Source of the DNA: JAJPKK01 sp035311445
GTDB lineage: Bacteria > Pseudomonadota > Alphaproteobacteria > Rhizobiales > Xanthobacteraceae
Reading direction: 5' to 3'
Assembly: GCA_035311445.1 (NCBI GenBank)
Contig: DATGCX010000326.1
Location: 1-64,000, forward strand
DNA: 64,000 nucleotides
This document shows, piece after piece, positions 16,222 through 23,314 of this stretch; the stretch's first letter is position 1, and the number at the start of each line of letters is the position of its first letter. A program made the position numbers and the translations under genes. Under the pieces are notes generated by a model. The model was given only the letters and a program-made list of their open reading frames with translations. It did no database searches and had not been told where the DNA came from.

Positions 16222-17262
16222 CTACGGCGCCTCGACCAGAATATCCCGCGCAAGTTTCATGACCTCCGGTGGCGATGCGTAGACATCCCGCATCAGCTTC
16301 TGCACTTCGGTGCCACCCACGGGGTGCACTTCCAGGGACTGGCTGCGCATTTCGGCAAGGAAGTCTGGATCACGCATGGTGCTGTCAAAGGCTTGGCGTA
16401 ACGTCTCGACGCGCTCCACCGGTACCTCGGGCGGCGCCGCGAACGGGCGCGCGATGCTCTGTCGCGAAACGATCAGCTTGAGAGCCGCGACTTGGCGCAG
16501 GTCGGAGACGAGTTCCGTGACCAGCGGCACGTCAGGTAGGTCCTCGTGCTTGGCCAGCGCGATCTGCAGTGTGATCCGGATTCGTTTGTTGGTGAGCCAA
16601 TCGCGATTGCGGCTGACAATGCTCGTCCATGACCAGCCGCAGCGACCGTCGATTTCGCCACGTTCCATGGCGAGGTTGAGGTCGGCGCCACCCGGATAGC
16701 CGGTGACGATCCGCATCGGCAAATGGAACAGGTTGCGCAGCACGATCGGGAATACGTCGCTGTCGGCGCCGGCGCCCGATGCACCGATCACAGTCTTCTT
16801 GATCAGCATGTCCTGCCACGTGACGATGCCGAGGGAGGCGTTGATGGCGCAGACGCTCACCTCGTCCGAGACGCTGCCGATCCAGTTGAATTTGGGTGCG
16901 TCGAATTGCGCGCCGTCGAGGCGGCCGATGAGCGGCTCGAAAACGATGCCGCGGGCGAAAGTCGCCAGGACGGTGCCGTCGCGCGGCGCCGCATTGAAGA
17001 GAAAATTCACTGCCTTGAGGCTGCCGGCCCCGGCCATGTTCTGGACCACGACCGAAGGATTCCCGGGAATGTGCCGCCCGAGATAGCGGCCAAGCTCGCG
17101 TGCATAGAGGTCGTAGCCGCCGCCCGGGCTGAATCCCACCACGATGCGTACCGCCTTGCCGGCGAAGAACGAGTCGCCGTCAGCCGCGTAGGCTGGCGCT
17201 GCCGAGGTCACGGCGGCCGCGAGGCCCAGGGCGATGCGCGGCACGGCGTAGCGGCGTTTCAT
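16222..17262 (-). CDS. Tripartite tricarboxylate transporter substrate-binding protein (TctC/Bug family)
   Basis: Periplasmic binding protein of the Bug/TctC family, 346 aa from the ATG at 17262. That start opens a signal peptide (KRRYAVPRIALGLAAAV..APAYA). The family signatures are VRIVVGFSPGGGYDLYAREL, VVVQNMAGAGSLKA and TDSDVFP-like loops. The frame continues to an ATG at 17370 that has a better AGAGGG site, which would bury the signal peptide 36 residues in; the start is therefore open. No TctA/TctB membrane genes are nearby, which is common for orphan Bug proteins. Ligand unknown. Confidence 0.85.
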   Translation of the reverse strand: MKRRYAVPRIALGLAAAVTSAAPAYAADGDSFFAGKAVRIVVGFSPGGGYDLYARELGRYLGRHIPGNPSVVVQNMAGAGSLKAVNFLFNAAPRDGTVLATFARGIVFEPLIGRLDGAQFDAPKFNWIGSVSDEVSVCAINASLGIVTWQDMLIKKTVIGASGAGADSDVFPIVLRNLFHLPMRIVTGYPGGADLNLAMERGEIDGRCGWSWTSIVSRNRDWLTNKRIRITLQIALAKHEDLPDVPLVTELVSDLRQVAALKLIVSRQSIARPFAAPPEVPVERVETLRQAFDSTMRDPDFLAEMRSQSLEVHPVGGTEVQKLMRDVYASPPEVMKLARDILVEAP

Positions 17263-17853
17263 CGGGCGATGCGCGGTGAACGCGCATACCTTCGCGCTCT
17301 TCGGCACAACGGACGCCCGTTGCCCATCTATGTCGATGAGCGTGAGCGGTGAGGTCGCCTTGTCCGACATGCCGACCCTCTTCAGGCGATTATCGGAGCG
17401 TTGCAGTTCGCTCTCCTCGATGGCAGCGCGATCGGCTTGCGGCAGGGCGTTAATGCCTGCATGAGTTTCCTCCGGAGTCGCGGCGCGGCCTGTTCGTGTC
17501 GGCAGTCAATCTGAAAATTGTTTCAAAATTTACCGACGCCGGATACCTGACGGTAACCACAGGTTTATGAAAAACCTAGAACCGGGTCCGGCTGCGATCA
17601 AGGCCGGTTTTAGCGAGTGTCCCGAAATTCGAAAAAACCGTCGCGAAATTGCTCCGTAGTTTAGGCAAATCAAGGGGTTTTTGCGAGCGCCGACGGGGTT
17701 GCCAGTACTTGAGCGGAGTGCTTAGCCCAACCTTTCAGGTCGTGCTAATTTCCGTTTCTGTAAGGAATCCCGACTACCGTACCGGCATGCCGTCGGCAAC
17801 ACGCGCATATCGGTTGGCGCGCTCGGGCATCGGGGCAGTGAGGGGATTTGAGA
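17263..17853. other. Long intergenic region upstream of divK
   Basis: No convincing gene. The AT-richer part (17500-17700) probably carries the divK promoter. I searched by eye for a full CtrA box (TTAA-N7-TTAA) and did not find one. The extra N-terminal reading frame of the TctC gene (17263-17370) overlaps the left end. Confidence 0.35.
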
Positions 17854-18240
17854 TTGGCCAAGACCGTGCTGATAGTGGAAGACAACGAGCTTAACATGAA
17901 GCTCTTCCACGACCTGTTGGAGGCTCACGGATACGATACCGTAGGCACGCGCAACGGTGTCGAGGTGATCGAGCTTGCACGCACGCATCGTCCCGACTTG
18001 ATCCTGATGGATATCCAGCTGCCCGAGGTATCGGGGCTCGAAGTCACCGAATGGATCAAGGGCGATCCCGAACTGCATCAGGTTCCGGTGGTCGCCGTTA
18101 CCGCCTTCGCCATGAAGGGCGACGAGGAGCGCATCCGGCAGGGCGGTTGCGAGGCCTATCTGTCGAAGCCGATTTCGGTCGCCAAGTTCATGGAAACGAT
18201 TCGCCGCTTCCTGGGCAACTCGGAGGCAGAACGGCGATAA
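17854..18240 (+). CDS. divK: Single-domain response regulator DivK
   Basis: Receiver-domain protein of 128 aa. DivK is phosphorylated by PleC/DivJ-type kinases and controls CtrA activity and cell polarity in Alphaproteobacteria. KTVLIVEDNELNMKLFHDLL holds the acidic pocket, LILMDIQLPEVSG the phospho-acceptor Asp, and AYLSKPIS the conserved Lys. Start: the TTG at 17854 (LAKTV...) is 8 bases after GAGGGG and matches the usual MAKT start; the TTG at 17848 is too close to that site. The downstream pleD partner is reduced to a remnant. Confidence 0.92.
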   Translation: MAKTVLIVEDNELNMKLFHDLLEAHGYDTVGTRNGVEVIELARTHRPDLILMDIQLPEVSGLEVTEWIKGDPELHQVPVVAVTAFAMKGDEERIRQGGCEAYLSKPISVAKFMETIRRFLGNSEAERR

Positions 18241-18422
18241 CCACCCGCATTCTGCTCGTCGAGGCTTCTCAAGGCGAGCTGTCGGCGGAGTATTTCGAAG
18301 TCATCACGGCGTCGACCGGCGCCGAGGCCCCTGCTGCGGGTGAGTGGGCCGAATGCGACCTCGTTTCTGCTCTATCGCGCCAAACGCGACGGCCGCAACC
18401 GGTTGTGGCCGATGCCGCATGA
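18237..18422 (+). pseudogene. pleD: Collapsed pleD remnant (diguanylate cyclase response regulator)
   Basis: Directly after divK the frame reads TTRILLVE then LSAEYFEVITASTGAEA, the start of a PleD receiver. Later, LLYRAKRDGRNR in the +1 frame and VVADAA before the stop in the original frame match the end of a PleD GGDEF domain. About 60 codons remain of a protein normally near 455 aa, so the middle is deleted and the tail has a one-base loss. The expected ATGA overlap with divK reads ATAA: one G-to-A change keeps the divK stop but removes the pleD start. Evidence is by eye. Confidence 0.7.
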
Positions 18423-18929
18423 GCGTCCGGGCGCCGCTTTCTTAAAATTCATCCTAAAAATTTATGGTTGATCGGAATATACCGATCCATCAAGGCCTTA
18501 ACCAATTGTGTTCCAGGCCGCATCCGATAATTTGCGGTCCAGCAATGGCCAACGTGGCGACACGCTGCGTGCATATCGAAGTCCTTATCGGCCAATGCAT
18601 CGAAAACCCCGCGGGTAGCTCAGGTCCGCCGCATCTCCTGAGTCCGTGGGGTCGGCCGGTCGGAGCGGTGGGAGTGGCCTCCTCAAAGACACCGTTTCCG
18701 GCCGGCCACCATTTTCGCCCGAAAGAGGACGTCTCGGACTGGCGTGACGCCTGCCTCGCGCCTCGCTCAGACGAAAACCGATATGTGTCGGCAGCTGAAA
18801 ACGGGGCTGGCTTTCATCCGCGCACGCGCGCGGGGAAAACAAGATCGGATTTCAGACTTGAAATACACCGGCCCCCGCCGGATCGCGAGCAAGGCGACAA
18901 GCCGCTCTTCATCGCCGCTATAAATCGGG
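18423..18929. other. Non-coding stretch between pleD remnant and rpmG
   Basis: No gene is supported. The left 100 bases are AT-rich. The open frames here have no recognisable protein character. It may be residue of the event that removed pleD. Confidence 0.35.
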
Positions 18930-19097
18930 CTATTTGATCTTGGTTTCGCGGAATTCCACGTGCTTTTTGGCGACCGGGTCGTATTTCCTCTTCACCATTT
19001 TTTCGGTCTGGGTGCGCGAATTCTTCTTGGTGACATAGAAATAACCGGTATCGGCGCTCGATAAGAGCTTGATCTTGATCATGGTCGCCTTGGCCAT
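18930..19097 (-). CDS. rpmG: 50S ribosomal protein L33
   Basis: A 55-aa protein, MAKATMIKIKLLSSADTGYF followed by YVTKKNSRTQTEKMVKRKYDP and the ending HVEFRETKIK. This is the proteobacterial L33 of the large ribosomal subunit. The form lacks the zinc-binding cysteine pairs, so it is the C-minus, zinc-independent type. It is a short single gene at the end of the minus-strand housekeeping block and reads away from divK. Confidence 0.97.
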   Translation of the reverse strand: MAKATMIKIKLLSSADTGYFYVTKKNSRTQTEKMVKRKYDPVAKKHVEFRETKIK

Positions 19098-19331
19098 GGC
19101 GGCAGTCCTCGATTGAGTTGGGCAGTGTCCTGCAAGTTGTCCTGATTCAGGGGTTCCGCTTTGAAAGCACCTTTGTCATCGTCCACGACAAGCGAGCGAT
19201 CCAGTAATCCCGTCAGTTCCGCGATGATAACTGGATGTCCCGCTTTCGCGGCGCACGACACTTGATTGAACCGTCAGGCTGGGACCCTAGCGACCGGCGA
19301 TGAAAAGTCAAGGAATCGGCTACCGCCGCAG

Positions 19332-20120
19332 TCACTCCAGGAGCTCGCGCAGCCGCTTGCCGCGCTGCATGCGATAGAACGGTACTGGAAGATCGTGGGT
19401 CAAGCCCTCCGCAGTCCTGATCTTCAGCTCTTCCAGAACCGCCATGGTGATGCCGGGCATGTCGAGTTTCAGGCTTTCCTCAATCGGCAGCCAGACCAGT
19501 TCCACCAGCTCGGTGTCAGGGCCGACCACGCCGTCGATGCGCGCCGCGATGGCGGTGGCGTCTACCGAGAAGAAACGGGTGTCGAAGCGACGCGGCCGCC
19601 CCGGCGGGGTGATGGCGCGGGCAATGAAGTGCACCGAAGCGAGATCGGGCGCAACGCCCGATCCGGCGAATTTCGCCCATTCGTCGTTGGGCGCATACCC
19701 CTTCCCCTTACTCCCGTTTTCGCCGTCGACGGCAGCGGCTGTGAAATCCGATTTGACTCCGAGGACGAGGCCGGTCTCCTCGAACACCTCGCGAATGGCC
19801 GCAAGCGGAAAACCGCGCGACTTTTGCGGGCTGGGATAGCGTACGTCCTTCATCAGCCGCGCCTCGACGCGCTTGTCGAGCGCCGTTGCCGAACTCATGT
19901 GGCGGTCGGTACGTTCCACCCTCCCCCCCGGGAATACATACTTTCCCGGCATGAACTTGTGGCCGTGATGGCGACGACCAAGCAGCACCTTGGGCGTGCG
20001 CCCCGTACGGTCGATCACCAGCATGGTGGCCGCATCACGGATTTTCACGCCGGGCAGGTTCTGGCGCGTGTCTCCGATCGACAGGAACTCGGCAAGGCGG
20101 GCGTACGGATCGGTGGTCAT
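19332..20120 (-). CDS. NUDIX hydrolase
   Basis: Protein of 262 aa with a Nudix fold. MPGKYVFPGGRVE begins the Nudix region and AAIREVFEETGLVLG carries the REVxEExG catalytic helix that binds Mg2+. The long insert between the two parts is typical of the alphaproteobacterial group found beside rnr and topA. Substrate is unknown; family members hydrolyse nucleoside diphosphate derivatives or CoA. It lies on the same strand as DUF983 and rnr but is separated from DUF983 by a palindromic repeat. Confidence 0.9.
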   Translation of the reverse strand: MTTDPYARLAEFLSIGDTRQNLPGVKIRDAATMLVIDRTGRTPKVLLGRRHHGHKFMPGKYVFPGGRVERTDRHMSSATALDKRVEARLMKDVRYPSPQKSRGFPLAAIREVFEETGLVLGVKSDFTAAAVDGENGSKGKGYAPNDEWAKFAGSGVAPDLASVHFIARAITPPGRPRRFDTRFFSVDATAIAARIDGVVGPDTELVELVWLPIEESLKLDMPGITMAVLEELKIRTAEGLTHDLPVPFYRMQRGKRLRELLE

Positions 20121-20186
20121 CTGCGAATCTCAATTTTCACTTCTCCGCTCGCGCGGGTAATCGCATTGGGCTGCCGCCTTTACTTA

Positions 20187-20324
20187 CCTCTCCCTGCTTG
20201 CGGGGAGAGGCCGGAAAGAGCGCGTCCTGCGCGCCCATTCCGGGTGAGGGGGCCTCGCCACCGGCTCAGACGCGCGGAGAGCGCCCCTCAACCCCGACCC
20301 TCTCCCCGCAAGCGGGGAGAGGGA
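20187..20324. repeat. Palindromic repeat of the CTCTCCCCGC(A/T)AGCGGGGAGAG family
   Basis: Hairpins of the type CCTCTCC.GC..GCGGGGAGAGG stand at both ends and are inverse copies of each other, with a CCGGGTGAGGGG-type middle. Related copies lie at 30335-30455, 45071-45207 and, in part, 60085-60140. It is located between the DUF983 and Nudix genes. Confidence 0.8.
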
Positions 20325-20399
20325 GCAGAGGCGGTGGGCAATGTGATCCTCTTGCCTGCAGGCGGAACAGGGGAATCACTGCGACGCCCGATCAGCGTC

Positions 20400-20825
20400 T
20401 CACCCATCCGTTTGGGCTACCGGATCGAAGCCATGCATGTAGTTCGCCCATTGCCAGCCCACGATCGCGCCCTTGGTCGGCTGCAGCAGTCCAATCGCGA
20501 GGCCGATCGTCAAAGGCAGCCACAACACGGCATGCAGCCAATAGGGCGGCGCGTACGCAACCTCGACCACGAGCGCGAGCGGCACCACCAGATGGCCGAC
20601 GATCAGGATGACGAAATAAGCCGGCGCGTCGTCGGCGCGGTGGTGATGGAGGGCTTCGCCACAGGCCGGGCAGCAATCCGCCACCTTGAGGAAGGCGCGG
20701 AACATTTTGCCTCTGCCGCAGTTTGGGCATCGCCCGCATAGCCCGCGTCGGATTGAAAGCCACACGGGTCGCGCCGGCAGTGTGGGCACGCTTGACGGGG
20801 CCTGGGTCGAATCTTGCCAGCTCAT
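20400..20825 (-). CDS. DUF983 family membrane protein
   Basis: Protein of 141 aa. The N-terminal half has two CxxC pairs (RCPNCGRG and CCPACGEA), probably binding zinc, followed by DDAPAYFVILIVGHLVVPL and a second membrane helix. This is the DUF983 layout: a zinc-ribbon plus two transmembrane helices. Function is unknown; members often sit beside rnr in Alphaproteobacteria, as here. Its ATG overlaps the rnr stop by four bases. Confidence 0.88.
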   Translation of the reverse strand: MSWQDSTQAPSSVPTLPARPVWLSIRRGLCGRCPNCGRGKMFRAFLKVADCCPACGEALHHHRADDAPAYFVILIVGHLVVPLALVVEVAYAPPYWLHAVLWLPLTIGLAIGLLQPTKGAIVGWQWANYMHGFDPVAQTDG

Positions 20826-23116
20826 CGGCGATGCGCCCGTTTGCGGCGAACATCGCGCGCCGAATCGCGTTCGTGATGTTGCGCCTTACGTGTCGACGCA
20901 GGCCGATGTCCCTTTGCGTGGGCCTCGTGTCGTCCCTCCGACAGCATTTCGAACCGCAGTGCGCCGGCAACGGGCGCCGCCTCGACGAGGCGCACCGTAA
21001 CGGCATCGCCGAGCCGGTAGGTCTCTCGGCTGGCGTCCCCGACGAGCGCATGGGCGCGTTCGTTGTACCGGAAATAGTCATCGCCCAGAGTTGCGGCCGG
21101 AATAAAGCCGTCTGCGCCCGTGTCGTCGAGCTTGACGAACAGGCCGGAACGGGTGACGCCGGCGATATGGCCGTTGAAGACTGCGCCGATGCGATCGGCG
21201 AGGAAATGAGCGATCAAGCGATCAACGGTCTCGCGCTCGGCCGCCATGGCACGTCGCTCCGCGGCCGAAATCCGCGCGGAAATTTCCGCCAGCGAATGCA
21301 CCGTCTCGGCGGCCGGCAGGCCCTCGTCGCCGAACTTGAGCGCGCGGATCAGGGCGCGATGGACGACGAGGTCCGCATAGCGTCGGATCGGTGAGGTGAA
21401 GTGAGCGTAGCGCTTGAGGTTCAGGCCGAAATGGCCGTAATTCTCGGCCGCATATTCGGCCTGGGCCTGGGTGCGCAGCACCACCTCGTTGACGAGATTT
21501 TCAGTATCGCGCCCTTTGACCCGGTTCAGAATGGCGTTGAACCGTTCGGGCCGCAGGGCGCCGCTTTTCGGCAACGAGATATCGAGCGTTGCCAGGAACT
21601 CGCGCAGCGCGTGGAGCTTCTCCATTGCCGGCTCGTCATGGACGCGATAGATGAGCGGTACGCTGGCGCGCTCCAGAGTCTCGGCCGCTGCCACGTTAGC
21701 GAGAATCATAAATTCCTCGATCAGACGGTGCGAGTCGAGCCGGGGCGGCGAGATCACCCGGTCGATCGTGTTGTCGGGCTTGAGCAGGATTTTCCGCTCC
21801 GGCAAATCGAGATCGAGCGGGCCGCGTTGCTCGCGGGCGCGCTTGAGCGCCGCGTAGGCGGCGTAAAGCGGCGCGATGACGAGAGGCAGCAGAGGTTCGG
21901 TCGCTTTATCCGGCTGGCGGTCGATGGCGGCCTGGACCTGCACATAGTGCAGCTTGGCGAGCGAGCGGATCAGCACACGATGGAACCGATGCTCGCGCTT
22001 GCGGCCGTCGGCTCCGATCACCATGCGCACTGCAATCGCCGGCCGGTCGACGCCCGGCTTGAGCGAGCACAGGTCGTTGGAGATACGCTCGGGCAGCATC
22101 GGTACCACCCGATCCGGGAAATAGACTGAATTGCCGCGCGCCGCCGCCTCGCGGTCGAGCGCCGAGCCGGGCCTGACGTAGTGCGCCACATCGGCGATCG
22201 CCACATCGATGACAAAGCCGCCCGGGTTTTTCGGATCAGTATCAGGGCGTGCGAAAACCGCGTCATCGTGATCTTTGGCGTCGACCGGGTCGATGGTGAC
22301 GAAGGGGACCTCGCGCCAGTCCTCGCGGCCTTGCAGCGTTGTCGGCCGCGCTGCCTCGGCTTCGTGCAGCACCGCGTGGGGAAATACATGCGGGATACCG
22401 TGGGCGTGGATAGCGATAAGGCTTACCGCCTTTTCGGTGGCAAGCGAGCCGAGCCGCTCTCTCACCTGCGCCGTGGGCAGGCCGAGCCGGCCGCTCCGGC
22501 TCACCTCGACCGCGACGAGGTCGCCTTCCTCTGCATCGAGTGTGGCGCCCGCCGGGATTGCGAGTTCGCGACCCAGGCTTTTCTTGTCGATGGGGGCAAG
22601 CCTGCCGCTGCCACCTGGCAGCTTGCGAAACACGCCGAGCACGCGATGCTTGGCGCGACCGATAATCTTGATGGCGCGGCCCTGGTGGAAAATGCCGTCC
22701 TCGGCATCGCTCAATTTCTCGATGCGCAGCAAAGCCCTGTCGCCGACGCCCGGTACGTCGCCCGGTCGTGCGCGGCGCGGCACGTAAAGGCGTATCTTGG
22801 GCGGCTCGCCGTGGGCCTCTTCGTCCCATTCGGCCGGCACGGCGATCAGCTCACCGTCGGCGTCGCGGCCGGTGATTTCGGCGAGCACCACATCGGGCAA
22901 TGTGCCAGCGCGGTGCAGCTTTTTCCGCCGCTTTTCGATCACGCCCTCATCGGCAAGGTCGCGCAGCATTTGCCTGAGGGCGGCACGATCCGCGTTCTTG
23001 AGGCCAAATGTGCGGGCGATCTCGCGGGTGCCGACTTTACCGGCTTCCTTGCCGATCAAGGCGAGCAATTCCTCCTTGGAGGGGAGGGCGTTATGCTTTC
23101 GGGCTTGAGAACTCAA
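20822..23116 (-). CDS. rnr: Ribonuclease R (3'-5' exoribonuclease, RNB family)
   Basis: Protein of 764 aa that degrades structured RNA processively. The order is: an N-terminal helical wing (EIARTFGLKNADRAALRQML), cold-shock-like domains, the RNB catalytic domain with TIDPVDAKDHDDAVFA and its metal-binding Asp residues, and a C-terminal S1 domain. The start is probably a TTG at 23116, since no ATG occurs near the N-terminus; no Shine-Dalgarno is seen, so the exact start is uncertain. It is translationally coupled to DUF983 (ATGA). Confidence 0.94.
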   Translation of the reverse strand: MSSQARKHNALPSKEELLALIGKEAGKVGTREIARTFGLKNADRAALRQMLRDLADEGVIEKRRKKLHRAGTLPDVVLAEITGRDADGELIAVPAEWDEEAHGEPPKIRLYVPRRARPGDVPGVGDRALLRIEKLSDAEDGIFHQGRAIKIIGRAKHRVLGVFRKLPGGSGRLAPIDKKSLGRELAIPAGATLDAEEGDLVAVEVSRSGRLGLPTAQVRERLGSLATEKAVSLIAIHAHGIPHVFPHAVLHEAEAARPTTLQGREDWREVPFVTIDPVDAKDHDDAVFARPDTDPKNPGGFVIDVAIADVAHYVRPGSALDREAAARGNSVYFPDRVVPMLPERISNDLCSLKPGVDRPAIAVRMVIGADGRKREHRFHRVLIRSLAKLHYVQVQAAIDRQPDKATEPLLPLVIAPLYAAYAALKRAREQRGPLDLDLPERKILLKPDNTIDRVISPPRLDSHRLIEEFMILANVAAAETLERASVPLIYRVHDEPAMEKLHALREFLATLDISLPKSGALRPERFNAILNRVKGRDTENLVNEVVLRTQAQAEYAAENYGHFGLNLKRYAHFTSPIRRYADLVVHRALIRALKFGDEGLPAAETVHSLAEISARISAAERRAMAAERETVDRLIAHFLADRIGAVFNGHIAGVTRSGLFVKLDDTGADGFIPAATLGDDYFRYNERAHALVGDASRETYRLGDAVTVRLVEAAPVAGALRFEMLSEGRHEAHAKGHRPASTRKAQHHERDSARDVRRKRAHRR

Positions 23117-23150
23117 ATAGTCGTCCAGAAATAGGATATAGCAGCGTCGC

Positions 23151-23235
23151 AGCCCGGATGGAGCGCAGCGTAATCCGGGATTGTCGGTGCCTTGGGCGAG
23201 GTCTTACCCGCATTACGCTTCGCTCCGTGCGGGCT
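23151..23235. repeat. Palindromic repeat between topA and rnr (GCCCGGATGGAGCG family)
   Basis: AGCCCGGATGGAGCG..GTAATCCGGGA is followed, after about 30 bases, by CCCGCATTACGC..CGCTCC.TGCGGGCT in inverse orientation. A similar element lies at 58342-58432 and a short relative near 45233-45285. This is a dispersed intergenic repeat. Confidence 0.7.
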
Positions 23236-23314
23236 ACGGAACATCGAAATCGCCTCTTTGAGCTGAAAATCACACTCCAGAGATAGTCATTCCCCACCGC
23301 TTTGCCAGCCCACT

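Noticed and set aside
17500..17850. CtrA-binding site upstream of divK
   Set aside because: No full TTAA-N7-TTAA match was found by eye.
18464..18937. 157-aa open frame between pleD remnant and rpmG
   Set aside because: No ribosome site, no family, low-complexity composition; overlaps the rpmG stop region.
19266..20741. 491-aa plus-strand open frame over the Nudix gene, repeat and DUF983
   Set aside because: Crosses intergenic repeat sequence and is antisense to two clear genes.
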